Positions 25,267 through 33,446 of a DNA stretch of 64,000 nucleotides are shown here, one piece after another. The translations under genes and the position numbers were made by a program. The stretch covers positions 1-64,000 of the forward strand of contig CACZBM010000012.1 of the NCBI GenBank assembly GCA_902779445.1. Reading direction: 5' to 3'. The notes under the pieces are model-generated. The model was not told the origin of the DNA. It saw only the letters and a program-made list of their open reading frames with translations, and did no database searches. The stretch is from an uncultured Lachnospiraceae bacterium (lineage in GTDB: Bacteria > Bacillota > Clostridia > Lachnospirales > Lachnospiraceae). Numbering within the stretch: position 1 is the first letter of the stretch; each line of letters begins with the position of its first letter.

Positions 25267-25548
25267 TTATTCGTGGATTATCCACTGTTCTCCACATTTC
25301 GTACATTCCTGTCCTTCCACAAGGACATGACCGAAATCAACAATAAGATAATGCTTTTTCACAAGCGTTGTCTTTGACCTGCATTCAGGATTAGGACATT
25401 CGTGCTGGGTATGCTTGTGCTTTGGAAGCATTTTGTTCTTTATTTCTTCCGTATCATCGGGACAGTCAGCAAGGCTTTCAACCTTCTTATGTCCACCACT
25501 CACCTTTTCAAGATCTTCAATTGTTAACATCTGCTTTTCTTCTGACAT
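25267..25548 (-). CDS. Double-glycine leader peptide with zinc-ribbon core
   Basis: 93 residues. The N-terminus LTIEDLEKVSGG has the hydrophobic spacing and Gly18-Gly19 of leaders cleaved by C39 peptidase transporters. The remaining 74 residues hold a zinc-ribbon: Cys51, Cys56, Cys82 and Cys85 (C-x4-C, 25 residues, C-x2-C) with nearby histidines. AAGGAGGG precedes the ATG. A matching peptidase-containing NHLM exporter is encoded at 38-41 kb. The gene is coupled to the 932-residue surface protein (1 bp gap). It may be an exported metal-binding or bacteriocin-like peptide. An alternative is a cytoplasmic zinc-ribbon protein with a chance Gly-Gly, which the leader pattern makes less likely. Confidence 0.7.
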   Translation of the reverse strand: MSEEKQMLTIEDLEKVSGGHKKVESLADCPDDTEEIKNKMLPKHKHTQHECPNPECRSKTTLVKKHYLIVDFGHVLVEGQECTKCGEQWIIHE

Positions 25549-25646
25549 TCACTGTTCCCTCCTTCTTATGAGATCATTTTGATCCGGGTTTCTGTATATA
25601 TTTACGTTTATGATAACAGAAATGGCAGGAAAATAGAATGCTTTTT

Positions 25647-27527
25647 TCAGCGTTTGCCAAGGCAGCGGATGGCATTTAATACCGCTATGACCATTACTCC
25701 CACATCCGCAAAGATCGCGATCCACATATTGGTAAGTCCCAGTGCGCCGAGGATCAGGCAGGAGATCTTTATTCCTATGGCGAACCAGATGTTCTCCTTT
25801 ACTATCCTCATGCACTTTTTGGAGATCCTTATAGCTTCAGCTATCTTTAAGGGATCGTCATCCATAAGTACTATGTCTGCGGCTTCAATGGCTGCGTCTG
25901 ATCCCATGGCTCCCATTGCTATACCAATATCAACTCTGGAGAGAACAGGGGCATCATTTATGCCATCTCCCGTAAACACCAGTTTTTCGGAACTGTTTGA
26001 TTTCTGAGCCAAAAGCTCCTCTACCTTACTCACCTTGTCGCCGGGCAGAAGCTCCGTATATACTTCATCGATGCCGAGAGATGCAGCAACGCTTTCACCC
26101 ACTTCTTTCCGGTCGCCGGTCAGCATTACTGTCTTTTTCACGCCCTCTTTTTTAAGAGCAGCGATCGCTTCCTTTGAGTGTGGTTTTTCAATATCCGATA
26201 TCACGATATGCCCCGCATATTCTCCGTCGATCGATACGTGAATGATGGTGCCCATTTTCTGACAGTCGTGCCACTCTGCCCCGATGTCATCCATGAGTTT
26301 ACTGTTTCCGGCGTAGATCTCATGACCGTTTACCTTTGCCTTGATGCCCCTGCCTGCGATCTCTTCGAGTATCTCTACCTCGCAGTCATCCTTTTCATCG
26401 GGATAGGCTTCCTTCAAAGAAAGACCGATGGGATGATTGGAAAATCTCTCCACATGTGCTGCCATATGGAGAAGCTCTTTTTCACTTATATCCTTCGGGT
26501 GTATAGCCGCTACCTCAAAGGTTCCCTTAGTGAGGGTACCGGTTTTATCGAATACAACAGTGGATGCTTCAGAAACAGCTTCCAGGTAATTCGAGCCTTT
26601 TATTAGTATACCGGATCTGGAAGCGCCTCCGATCCCCGCAAAGAAGGAGAGCGGAATGCTTATCACAAGAGCGCAGGGACAGCTTATTACAAGGAAGGTA
26701 AGGGCTCTGTAGACCCATGTTCCCCACATGGGCGAATTTCCGCTGATCATTAAAAATACAGGCGGCAAAATGGCAAGAGCCAACGCGGCATAAACGACTG
26801 CCGGAGTATATACTCTTGCAAATTTCGTTATAAAATCTTCTGACTTTGATTTTCTGGAGCCTGCGTCCTCTATAAGTTCGAGGATCTTTGAAGCCGTAGA
26901 TTCATCGAATTCTTTGGTTGTACGGATCTTCAGGACTCCGTTTAAGTTGATGCAGCCGGACAGAACTTCGTCACCCGTATGTACGTCTCTCGGCAGGGAC
27001 TCACCGGTAAGGGCCGAAGTATTAAGGGATGAACTGCCTTCTTCCACGATACCGTCAATAGGCACTTTTTCTCCGGGCTGAACAACTATTATGGTTCCGA
27101 TCTCCACTTCATCCGGATCGGTCTCGATAAGTCCGCCGTTCCCGTCCTCTATATTGGCGTGATCAGGCCTGATATCCATGAGGCCTGAGATGCTCCTCCG
27201 GCTCTTTCCCACAGCGTAGGACTGGAACCATTCTCCCGTCTGGTAAAAGAGCATAACAGCTACGGCTTCCACATAGTCGCCGCTACCGAGAAGACCCAGG
27301 ATAATGGCACCCACAGTAGCAACAGCCATCAACAGACATTCATCAAAGGGCTGTCTGTTTATAACTCCCTTTACCGCCTTTATCAGTATGTCATAACCGA
27401 TAATAAGAAACGGCACCATATACAGAATGAACTTCAGTATCCCCGATACCGGCACGAAATGAAGAGAGATAACGAGTACCGCAGATATGATGATCCTTAT
27501 CAGGTTTTTCTTCTGTTTTGAATTCAT
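25647..27527 (-). CDS. Zn/Cd/Pb-type P1B ATPase efflux pump without N-terminal HMA domain
   Basis: 626 residues in the plasma membrane. Signatures in order are SALTGES (about 171-177), the metal-binding CPC at 283-285 in VISCPCALV, the phosphorylation site DKTGTLTKG with Asp327, SNHPIG, GDGINDAP and a final helix with IFADVG. The CPC motif with that C-terminal Asp is the pattern of Zn/Cd exporters. Most relatives start with one or more HMA domains; here the protein begins directly with membrane helices and an HMA protein is encoded separately just upstream. Likely repressed by an ArsR protein such as the one at 9351. Confidence 0.92.
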   Translation of the reverse strand: MNSKQKKNLIRIIISAVLVISLHFVPVSGILKFILYMVPFLIIGYDILIKAVKGVINRQPFDECLLMAVATVGAIILGLLGSGDYVEAVAVMLFYQTGEWFQSYAVGKSRRSISGLMDIRPDHANIEDGNGGLIETDPDEVEIGTIIVVQPGEKVPIDGIVEEGSSSLNTSALTGESLPRDVHTGDEVLSGCINLNGVLKIRTTKEFDESTASKILELIEDAGSRKSKSEDFITKFARVYTPAVVYAALALAILPPVFLMISGNSPMWGTWVYRALTFLVISCPCALVISIPLSFFAGIGGASRSGILIKGSNYLEAVSEASTVVFDKTGTLTKGTFEVAAIHPKDISEKELLHMAAHVERFSNHPIGLSLKEAYPDEKDDCEVEILEEIAGRGIKAKVNGHEIYAGNSKLMDDIGAEWHDCQKMGTIIHVSIDGEYAGHIVISDIEKPHSKEAIAALKKEGVKKTVMLTGDRKEVGESVAASLGIDEVYTELLPGDKVSKVEELLAQKSNSSEKLVFTGDGINDAPVLSRVDIGIAMGAMGSDAAIEAADIVLMDDDPLKIAEAIRISKKCMRIVKENIWFAIGIKISCLILGALGLTNMWIAIFADVGVMVIAVLNAIRCLGKR

Positions 27528-27544
27528 TTATGTTACCTTATACC

Positions 27545-27597
27545 TTAGATCCTTCGCTTACGCTCAGGATGACAAATGACACGTCATTCTGAAATCC
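27545..27597. repeat. REP-like repeat between HMA and ATPase genes
   Basis: GATCCTTCGCTTACGCTCAGGATGACA facing ACGTCATTCTGA, an imperfect inverted pair. It separates two genes that probably share a transcript. Confidence 0.6.
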
Positions 27598-27599
27598 TA

Positions 27600-27818
27600 T
27601 TATAAAAACACTTCGCAGTCGGATTCTACCTTCTTGCAGTTGCTCCTGACATTTTCCATAACTGCATCCACATCAGCTCCGTCTTCAAACTCTACTTTCA
27701 TCTTTAGCGCCATAAAGTTTACGGAAGCATCTTTTACACCCTCTGTCTTCTTTGCAGCGTCTTCCATCTTTAACGCGCAGTTAGCACAGTCAACGTCGAT
27801 CTTATAGCTTTTTTTCAT
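27600..27818 (-). CDS. Heavy-metal-associated (HMA) domain protein
   Basis: 72 residues starting MKKSYKIDVDCANCALKME. The start at 27818 is set by GAGGTGG about 6 bp upstream; a longer frame to 27881 would run over the promoter. The ferredoxin-like HMA fold has metal-binding CANC at residues 11-14 and two more Cys near the C-terminus (KKVESDCEVF). It would hand metal to, or regulate, the adjacent P-type ATPase that lacks such a domain. It is first in the operon. Confidence 0.88.
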   Translation of the reverse strand: MKKSYKIDVDCANCALKMEDAAKKTEGVKDASVNFMALKMKVEFEDGADVDAVMENVRSNCKKVESDCEVFL

Positions 27819-27840
27819 ATAATCCACCTCACTTGTTATA

Positions 27841-27900
27841 TCAATTAAAAGTTTGTTTAATCGATAGGTACAATTTAACACTCATTTAATCGTATGTCAA
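27841..27900 (-). promoter_or_regulatory. Promoter with two operator-like dyads for the HMA/ATPase operon
   Basis: Minus-strand TTGACA (27895-27900), 17-bp spacer, TAAATT (27872-27877). A dyad TCAATTAAA-N6-TTTAATCGA (27841-27864, 8 of 9 paired) lies just downstream. A related weaker dyad CAATTTAA-N6-TTTAATCG (27871-27892) covers the -10 box and most of the spacer. This is typical placement for an ArsR/SmtB operator pair. Confidence 0.6.
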
Positions 27901-28111
27901 CCTTTCTTTTTTGAAGCAAACACCCTCGATATCCTTTTCCACGAAGCTATTCTCTTTTTCCCAAATGAAGCGGTGTCCACAGGCGAAATCTTTGTGACAC
28001 TCCTGATATCGCCGTGGTCAAACGTGACTCTCCTACAGGTATATGAGATTCTTCGCTTCGCTCAGAATGACACTAACTAAAAAAGTTTTCACAAAGATCA
28101 GCCCCGCTCCG
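27901..28111. other. Intergenic stretch with one REP-like unit
   Basis: Between divergent operons. It contains a GAGATTCTTCGCTTCGCTCAGAATGACA unit at about 28047-28073. No credible gene, terminator or known RNA motif was seen in the rest. Confidence 0.5.
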
Positions 28112-28140
28112 TTGCAGATTTTACGTGGGTTTACTATAAT
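28112..28140 (+). promoter_or_regulatory. Sigma-A promoter of cluster B
   Basis: TTGCAG (28112-28117), 17-bp spacer, TATAAT (28135-28140). Transcription should start near 28147, just ahead of a strong stem-loop and about 100 nt upstream of the first gene of cluster B. Confidence 0.65.
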
Positions 28141-28152
28141 TAAACGGTATTC

Positions 28153-28195
28153 AGCCCATAACTCCCCGGGCACAGAAGGGAGTGGTCTGTGGGCT
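28153..28195 (+). promoter_or_regulatory. Two-tier stem-loop at the 5' end of the cluster B transcript
   Basis: AGCCCA (28153-28158) pairs with TGGGCT (28190-28195), and inside it ACTCCC (28161-28166) pairs with GGGAGT (28178-28183). No U-run follows, so it is not a standard terminator. It could stabilise the mRNA or be a protein-binding or attenuation structure. Confidence 0.5.
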
Positions 28196-28248
28196 TTGGT
28201 ACCATATTTATCTGATGCCGTGGCTTTCAAAAAGGAGAGAGAAATCGC

Positions 28249-28767
28249 ATGAAAGAAAGAAAAAAAGCGTTGATCGAAAGACTTGAGACATTCTTTAAGA
28301 ATGATGAGAGTGTCGAAGAGGTAAGCATGTTTACAGGCGAAGAGCTTGGAACGAAAATGGATGTACTGAGGGTGCTGGTGCCGGATTACGGTGCGGGGCT
28401 TCTGGATATCCTGGCTGAATATTCATTTCTGCCGGTAGAAGGGCCTGAGGAAGTCATGTATTTCACATCGGTACTCACCTTAATGATCAATATCCCCCAA
28501 GAGGCGGTTCCCGCTCTCTCTATTGCCATATCAAAGCTGAACTTTTTCCTGCCATACGGGAATTTCTGTCTGAGTAAGGACGGAACCGTGCTTGTTTTTA
28601 AGACCGTTTCTGCCCTTAAGTCAGATCTCGATGATGAAAAGCTTTATGAAAATATAGAACTCTCTGCGGATACAGCGCTGCTGATACCGGAAAACTACCT
28701 GTATCCCCTGCAGCAGGTGGCGGACGGAACCCTTCTTTTGAAGGATTTCCTGGAAACACTGCCGTAA
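28249..28767 (+). CDS. Small YbjN/type III chaperone-like protein, cluster B
   Basis: 172 residues, paralogue of the protein at 8651 (shared FTGEELG/FTAKELG, MDVLRV/MDILRV, KLNFFLPYG/RMNFIVPFG and an acidic C-terminal half). AAGGAGAG precedes the ATG. It has a soluble mixed alpha/beta pattern without signal peptide. It heads cluster B, 52 bp before the 968-residue gene, mirroring cluster A. A chaperone for that protein is the simplest reading but is inference from fold impression and order. Confidence 0.7.
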   Translation: MKERKKALIERLETFFKNDESVEEVSMFTGEELGTKMDVLRVLVPDYGAGLLDILAEYSFLPVEGPEEVMYFTSVLTLMINIPQEAVPALSIAISKLNFFLPYGNFCLSKDGTVLVFKTVSALKSDLDDEKLYENIELSADTALLIPENYLYPLQQVADGTLLLKDFLETLP

Positions 28768-28819
28768 TGATGTCCGGTCATTTTCGCGTCTTAATCACAG
28801 AAGGAGAATAGAGAATAAT

Positions 28820-31726
28820 ATGTGTCGAAACGGAAATGAAATACAGCAAAACAGAAAGAAAGACAAATCGTTCATGGGCGGTGTGGAGATAATAGACGAC
28901 CAGCAGAAAGTGTATAATACCACGAATCTGCGCAATCCGGCCAACACACCTTTACAGGAGCATATTGAAGATCTGAAAAATGATCAACGGATCCTGCTGC
29001 AGTCTCATGAGATGTTCAGTCCCTATGATATCCGTGAGGAATACAAAAATTATATTAATCCCAGGATCGATTTTAACGGTGAATTACCGGATATTACGAT
29101 CAATGATATAAAGGAGAGCAACCTTGACAACCTGACCGAAGCATATAGCAGGACCGGTTTTGAGCTTGTGGATTCCGTTGAAAAAAGGACCAAGATGCTT
29201 AAGCAGTGCAGGGAAAGGAAGGCGCTCCAGCAAAGATTTGCGCAAAAGCTCGGAAATGACGCCCCCACAGAGGAGTACAGAACTGTTACCCTGAAGGAAG
29301 CAATGAAGCTGTCCGATAAAAAGCTTGTTGATAACTACGGGGCGGATTATTCAGGTGCTGGCAAAGAGTATATCGATATCAAATACAATCTTTTGAAGAA
29401 CCCCTTATATTCCCTTTTACCTGTGGATGAGCTTAAGAAAAAGTCCAGATATGAGCTCCTTAATAAACTGAATAAGGAGTACAGCCGCGAAGATGCCTTA
29501 ACCAACAGAAAGGATGTCATAGCGTTTTATACAGATCTGATAAAGCTTCAGATACTTGAAGATAAGGAGAAGAAGGTTGAAAGGAAGAACCCTCCGAATC
29601 CTCCGGTCAATATTACTGCAAAAGAAAGAAAAGACAATAAATCAACCCTTGTCAATGTAACATCAGCGGTCTACAGATACAGCCATCTCACAAAAGAGCA
29701 AAGGGTTGAAAGGTACAATGCGGCATCGAGGGTGTTGGAATCAGGTGCTTACAAATTCTGGGATGACAAGGCAGTGCCCGATATGGAAGGGGTCAGCCCG
29801 GCTCAGAAGGAGGGGGCAAGAATGGTCCTTGCCTGGATGTACCGGAACTGCGGCGTTGGAAAGAACGGTTCGAAGGAACCCTTTGTTTACTCGCTAACCC
29901 AGGCAAAACCGAAGCAGCTCTTATTTATTCTTTATCTTGTAGAAAACGGACTTACTGCGTCACCGAACGCTGAGTGCTTTGATACGGCTTTAAGAAACTA
30001 TATTCCCGACCCCAAATCCAAGGCATTTAAGAGCAAACCCGACTGGACAGCGATCGCACAGGCTGCGGTTTTTGTAGATAAATGCGAGGAATTTAATGAA
30101 TATCTGAAATGTCAGAATGAGGAATACAGTCTGAAAACAGAGCTCGCAAAATACAGGAAGCTCGAATCTGAAGGAGAACACCATCCCAAAGAGCGGCGGG
30201 AAGCTAAGGCCAAGCTGGCCGTTGTGATGACGAATAAGCTTGTTGCAATGTACAATGCAGCCGGGCTTGCTGTGGATATGCCTGCGAATCTGATCGCCGA
30301 TGAAACACTGAAGCAGCATATTATGGAAACGGCATCTGTTATTAACGATGCGATCAGTGATCTGGCGGATGATCTTCACGATCCGGATTATGAGGATTCA
30401 GCTCAGGAAGCCAGAATAGAACGGATGCTGGAGTCGGGAAATTACGACGAAGAAAGAGAAGAAGAGGCTCCCGTTCAGGGTAAAGAGTCTGCAAAGCTCG
30501 TTAATAAAGATACAAAAGTACCGGGTAAAAAGAAACTGGGCGAAAAGGTAGAATACGTAAAAGCAGGTACCAGTGTTCCCCAGACTGTGGTCAAGTCGTT
30601 TGGAAAAACGACTGATAAGGTCACTAAAGCCCTGCCGTATGCTGTAGCAACAAACGGATTAAGTATGGTATTTTCACTGATCACGCTTGTTCTTAAATCC
30701 CCTGAGCTGTATAACCTCCTAAAGAATATCACTAAAGGTACCAATACACTTTCATTAGCAGAGACTGCTTCAAAGACCCTGGACCTTTCGGGAACGACCA
30801 TAAAAGGCGGTGCTGACTTCCTGAAGAGCGGGGTGGAAATATACAAGAATTTTAATGGTCTGAGTGGTAAGGAGTATGCAAATCTTGCGGATAAACTCGC
30901 TTCCACACCCGAAGCCATACAGTTTGGAACAGGTGTGATATCTATACTGGCCGGTGGCATGGCGACTACATCTGCCATAATAGATCTGAAGGAGGTATCA
31001 CATTCCAGAAAGCATCTGAACAAGGCTCAGCAGCACCTGAATAATAAAACGAGAGAGGATGACCAGCAGAATCTCACAGTTGGGCAGATGAAGCAGAAGG
31101 AGCTTCAGAGAAAAGAGCTTCAATTACTTCTGAAGCACCGTCAGGAAATGACAACGACCACGAGAAACAGTGCTCTCGTAAATATGACAGGCGGAATACT
31201 GACCATGGCAGGCGGTGCCCTTTCAGTTACAGGCATACTGGCTCCACTGGGCGGTATCCTGGGTATCGCAGGATCAGCTATCAGTATCGGGCTCGGCATA
31301 GTACATGCAAGAGCGGCACGCAGACAATCCATTAAGAATGCAGTGGATGAAGGATTAAGGCTGACTGATGCGATCAGAGAGGTAAGACGCTATTTCAATA
31401 TGGAGAATATGACGGCGTCAGAGTATGAGGTTCTGGAAGACCGGGTAAGACAGGATGCCCTTGCCGAGCTGCATTATACGGATTACAAGGTCTGTTATGT
31501 CGATATGTGTCAGAAAAGCGCCGCGCTTCTGTATAGTAAGGTCCTGGAAAAACCCTCTGAACCGGGAAATGAGGGATATACCGACTCGGAAGAATATAAG
31601 ATGTATTATGAAACCCTTGCGTCCCTCGGATTCAAAGAGATCAAACGCGCGGAACATCCGTTCCAGAGGCATTTCCCTACGGCCGCCCAGATCTATGACA
31701 AGCTTGTGAAGGGAGTATCACAATGA
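28820..31726 (+). CDS. Large protein with Gly/Ala-rich hydrophobic segments, cluster B (paralogue of 5595)
   Basis: 968 residues, no signal peptide, unknown family. It shares several blocks with the 1015-residue protein: YSLLPVDELKKKSRYEL, KQLLFILYLVENGL, a helix ending MYNAAGLAVDMP (paralogue MLYMSAGLHEDMP) and the tail VRQDALAEL...AALLYSK. Hydrophobic Gly/Ala-rich helices lie at about 603-625, 697-722 and 780-830; the last is about 45 residues long and could form a hairpin in a membrane. A charged KAR/Q-rich coiled region separates the second and third. AAGGAG precedes the ATG. Overlap of 4 bp with the next gene shows coupling. A membrane-active effector or pore-forming role is possible but unproven. 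Confidence 0.75.
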   Translation: MCRNGNEIQQNRKKDKSFMGGVEIIDDQQKVYNTTNLRNPANTPLQEHIEDLKNDQRILLQSHEMFSPYDIREEYKNYINPRIDFNGELPDITINDIKESNLDNLTEAYSRTGFELVDSVEKRTKMLKQCRERKALQQRFAQKLGNDAPTEEYRTVTLKEAMKLSDKKLVDNYGADYSGAGKEYIDIKYNLLKNPLYSLLPVDELKKKSRYELLNKLNKEYSREDALTNRKDVIAFYTDLIKLQILEDKEKKVERKNPPNPPVNITAKERKDNKSTLVNVTSAVYRYSHLTKEQRVERYNAASRVLESGAYKFWDDKAVPDMEGVSPAQKEGARMVLAWMYRNCGVGKNGSKEPFVYSLTQAKPKQLLFILYLVENGLTASPNAECFDTALRNYIPDPKSKAFKSKPDWTAIAQAAVFVDKCEEFNEYLKCQNEEYSLKTELAKYRKLESEGEHHPKERREAKAKLAVVMTNKLVAMYNAAGLAVDMPANLIADETLKQHIMETASVINDAISDLADDLHDPDYEDSAQEARIERMLESGNYDEEREEEAPVQGKESAKLVNKDTKVPGKKKLGEKVEYVKAGTSVPQTVVKSFGKTTDKVTKALPYAVATNGLSMVFSLITLVLKSPELYNLLKNITKGTNTLSLAETASKTLDLSGTTIKGGADFLKSGVEIYKNFNGLSGKEYANLADKLASTPEAIQFGTGVISILAGGMATTSAIIDLKEVSHSRKHLNKAQQHLNNKTREDDQQNLTVGQMKQKELQRKELQLLLKHRQEMTTTTRNSALVNMTGGILTMAGGALSVTGILAPLGGILGIAGSAISIGLGIVHARAARRQSIKNAVDEGLRLTDAIREVRRYFNMENMTASEYEVLEDRVRQDALAELHYTDYKVCYVDMCQKSAALLYSKVLEKPSEPGNEGYTDSEEYKMYYETLASLGFKEIKRAEHPFQRHFPTAAQIYDKLVKGVSQ

Positions 31727-32571
31727 GCACGGACATCAATCTGTTCTGGATCAGAGATGACAAAGATAAGAGAAACCTGTTTCTGGAATATGCGAAGCAG
31801 TTCGGAGAGACCTTTCCTGACGTGGCGAATATACTTGCAGCCGTCGATAACAAAGGAAATTTGAAGGGTTTTTCAACTATCCTCTCAACGGAAGTGATAT
31901 CGGATATCCTGACTTTTCGTGTCGAACCGGGGGAGAGCGTAAAAGAAATCGGCCATCTCATGCTCCGGGAGATCGAAAACGTCATTGAAGAGACGGGTAT
32001 AGGATTGATCAGATTTATCATGCCTTGCGATGAGGAAATGATGTGTTTCTTTGCTGATGAGGGCTATGATATCGTTGAAAACGGCAGCGAACATGCTGTT
32101 TTGTATGCGTCCCTTTTCTATTCCGATGTCTACAGAAAGACCATAACAGAGGGAAAAGTACAGAAAGCCCGTTCCATAAGTGAATGCAGCCCTAAAGATC
32201 AGAAGATCCTTAAAGATTTCTTTATGAAAAACGATGTGGGGACCATGGATTTTTTCAATCCCGTCCTGTCTTCTGCGGTTATTGAGGGGTCTGAAGTCAA
32301 AGGGCTGCTTCTCTGTGAAACAAAACCCAGGGGCATAATAATCTACTATATGCATGCTGCGGCAGATAATCCGGAATACCTCCTCGACTGCATAAGGGTG
32401 CTGGATAAGATCCTTTCAGGGTACAAAGCTGAGGACCCGGGGCTTATGCTTTCCTTTGCCACCGGAAATGACAGTGAGCTCAGTCTTTTGCGTCATCTTA
32501 CGGCGAACATAGTCCCCGTAGAAGAATTTGTAAGGGACTGTACCGCGACAAAGATCCTGAAAGCGATGTGA
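31723..32571 (+). CDS. Degenerate two-domain GNAT-like protein, cluster B
   Basis: 282 residues, same size and plan as the other cluster GNAT proteins. Where active members have RxxGxG, this one reads EPGESVKEIGHLM, so the acetyl-CoA loop is lost. The second half has the family's strand-helix pattern (VKGLLLCE, then LLDCIRVLDKIL). It follows the large protein with a 4-bp ATGA overlap, the position of an apparently active GNAT in cluster A. It may be a non-enzymatic binding partner. It also overlaps the next gene by 4 bp. Confidence 0.65.
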   Translation: MSTDINLFWIRDDKDKRNLFLEYAKQFGETFPDVANILAAVDNKGNLKGFSTILSTEVISDILTFRVEPGESVKEIGHLMLREIENVIEETGIGLIRFIMPCDEEMMCFFADEGYDIVENGSEHAVLYASLFYSDVYRKTITEGKVQKARSISECSPKDQKILKDFFMKNDVGTMDFFNPVLSSAVIEGSEVKGLLLCETKPRGIIIYYMHAAADNPEYLLDCIRVLDKILSGYKAEDPGLMLSFATGNDSELSLLRHLTANIVPVEEFVRDCTATKILKAM

Positions 32572-33446
32572 AAGGAATACGGACAGTGCTTGAGATATTG
32601 GAAATAAACAGGGATATCCAAAACAGCTGTGAAGAGCTTATGCAGCCGGATACAGCAGAAAACCTTTTCCGTAAGAGGAGCCGCAGTCTTGCTGCTTTGA
32701 ATGAGGAGGGGCAGGCAGAGGGGATCCTTGTATGGATGCTAAAAGACAGGGATAAGGACGAGGGGGCTGAAGCCGAGCTCATTGATTTCAACGGAAGTAA
32801 TGAAGAAGTGCTTTCGCAGCTGTTAGACGAATACGGAGAGAGGACAGGAGATGACGGCGTAAAACGCAGCTTTTTCGAGCGTCCCGGAATGGCGCCGGAA
32901 GAGAGGCAGTCCTTTCAGTCGGCGGAATTTGACCTTGAGGAAAGGGAAGGCCGTGATATAATCCTTCAGGTTTCGGATCTTAAGTCCATGAAGATCGGGA
33001 AAAAGAAGCTTCCCGATACGATAAAGAATATCGGAGTGCTTCAGGATCTTCAGTTCTGGCAGGGGATCACCAACTGTGTACTCCATGAGAAAAAGGGACT
33101 CATGGATGATCTCGCGGTTATGACAAAGGCCTGGTACGATCCGGAGGTTTCCAGTTATGTTATGACGGACGGCAGGATAAACGGTTATTTCCTGATACAC
33201 AGGACTCCTTCAGGCATCCTCATGCCGGTGCTCTTTACAGCCATAGGTCCCGACTCCCGTCTGGACCTTCTGAATATGCTCTGCTACTCAGTGAATGCTG
33301 CAGTGAAGAACTATCCTGCGGATACAAAGATAGTGATCAGAAGACATGCGGAATATGTGAATTCGCTGGTGTCATACCTGCTGCCGGGTCTTAAGGGTGA
33401 AACTGTCTGGGCAGGGAGCAGGTCGGAGGAGGTGAGTCTTTTCTGA
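32568..33446 (+). CDS. Degenerate two-domain GNAT-like protein with GTG start, cluster B
   Basis: 292 residues, beginning at GTG in a GTGA overlap with the preceding stop; no ATG near the junction is in frame. The N-terminal half keeps only scattered GNAT features (LAALNEEGQAEGILVW) and no acetyl-CoA loop. The C-terminal half resembles the relatives: NGYFLIHRT strand, LLNMLCYSVNAAVKNY helix, and a closing strand. It is probably catalytically inactive. It ends 1 bp into the membrane protein gene. Confidence 0.6.
   Translation: MKGIRTVLEILEINRDIQNSCEELMQPDTAENLFRKRSRSLAALNEEGQAEGILVWMLKDRDKDEGAEAELIDFNGSNEEVLSQLLDEYGERTGDDGVKRSFFERPGMAPEERQSFQSAEFDLEEREGRDIILQVSDLKSMKIGKKKLPDTIKNIGVLQDLQFWQGITNCVLHEKKGLMDDLAVMTKAWYDPEVSSYVMTDGRINGYFLIHRTPSGILMPVLFTAIGPDSRLDLLNMLCYSVNAAVKNYPADTKIVIRRHAEYVNSLVSYLLPGLKGETVWAGSRSEEVSLF

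Noticed and set aside
25549..25815. Frame of 88 codons upstream of the leader peptide
   Set aside because: It overlaps the 3' end of the P-type ATPase in another frame and has no domain or ribosome site. The short true intergenic part looks like promoter DNA.
28033..28252. Small frames on both strands ahead of cluster B
   Set aside because: They cover a REP unit, the cluster B promoter and the leader hairpin, with no ribosome site and no similarity to known proteins.
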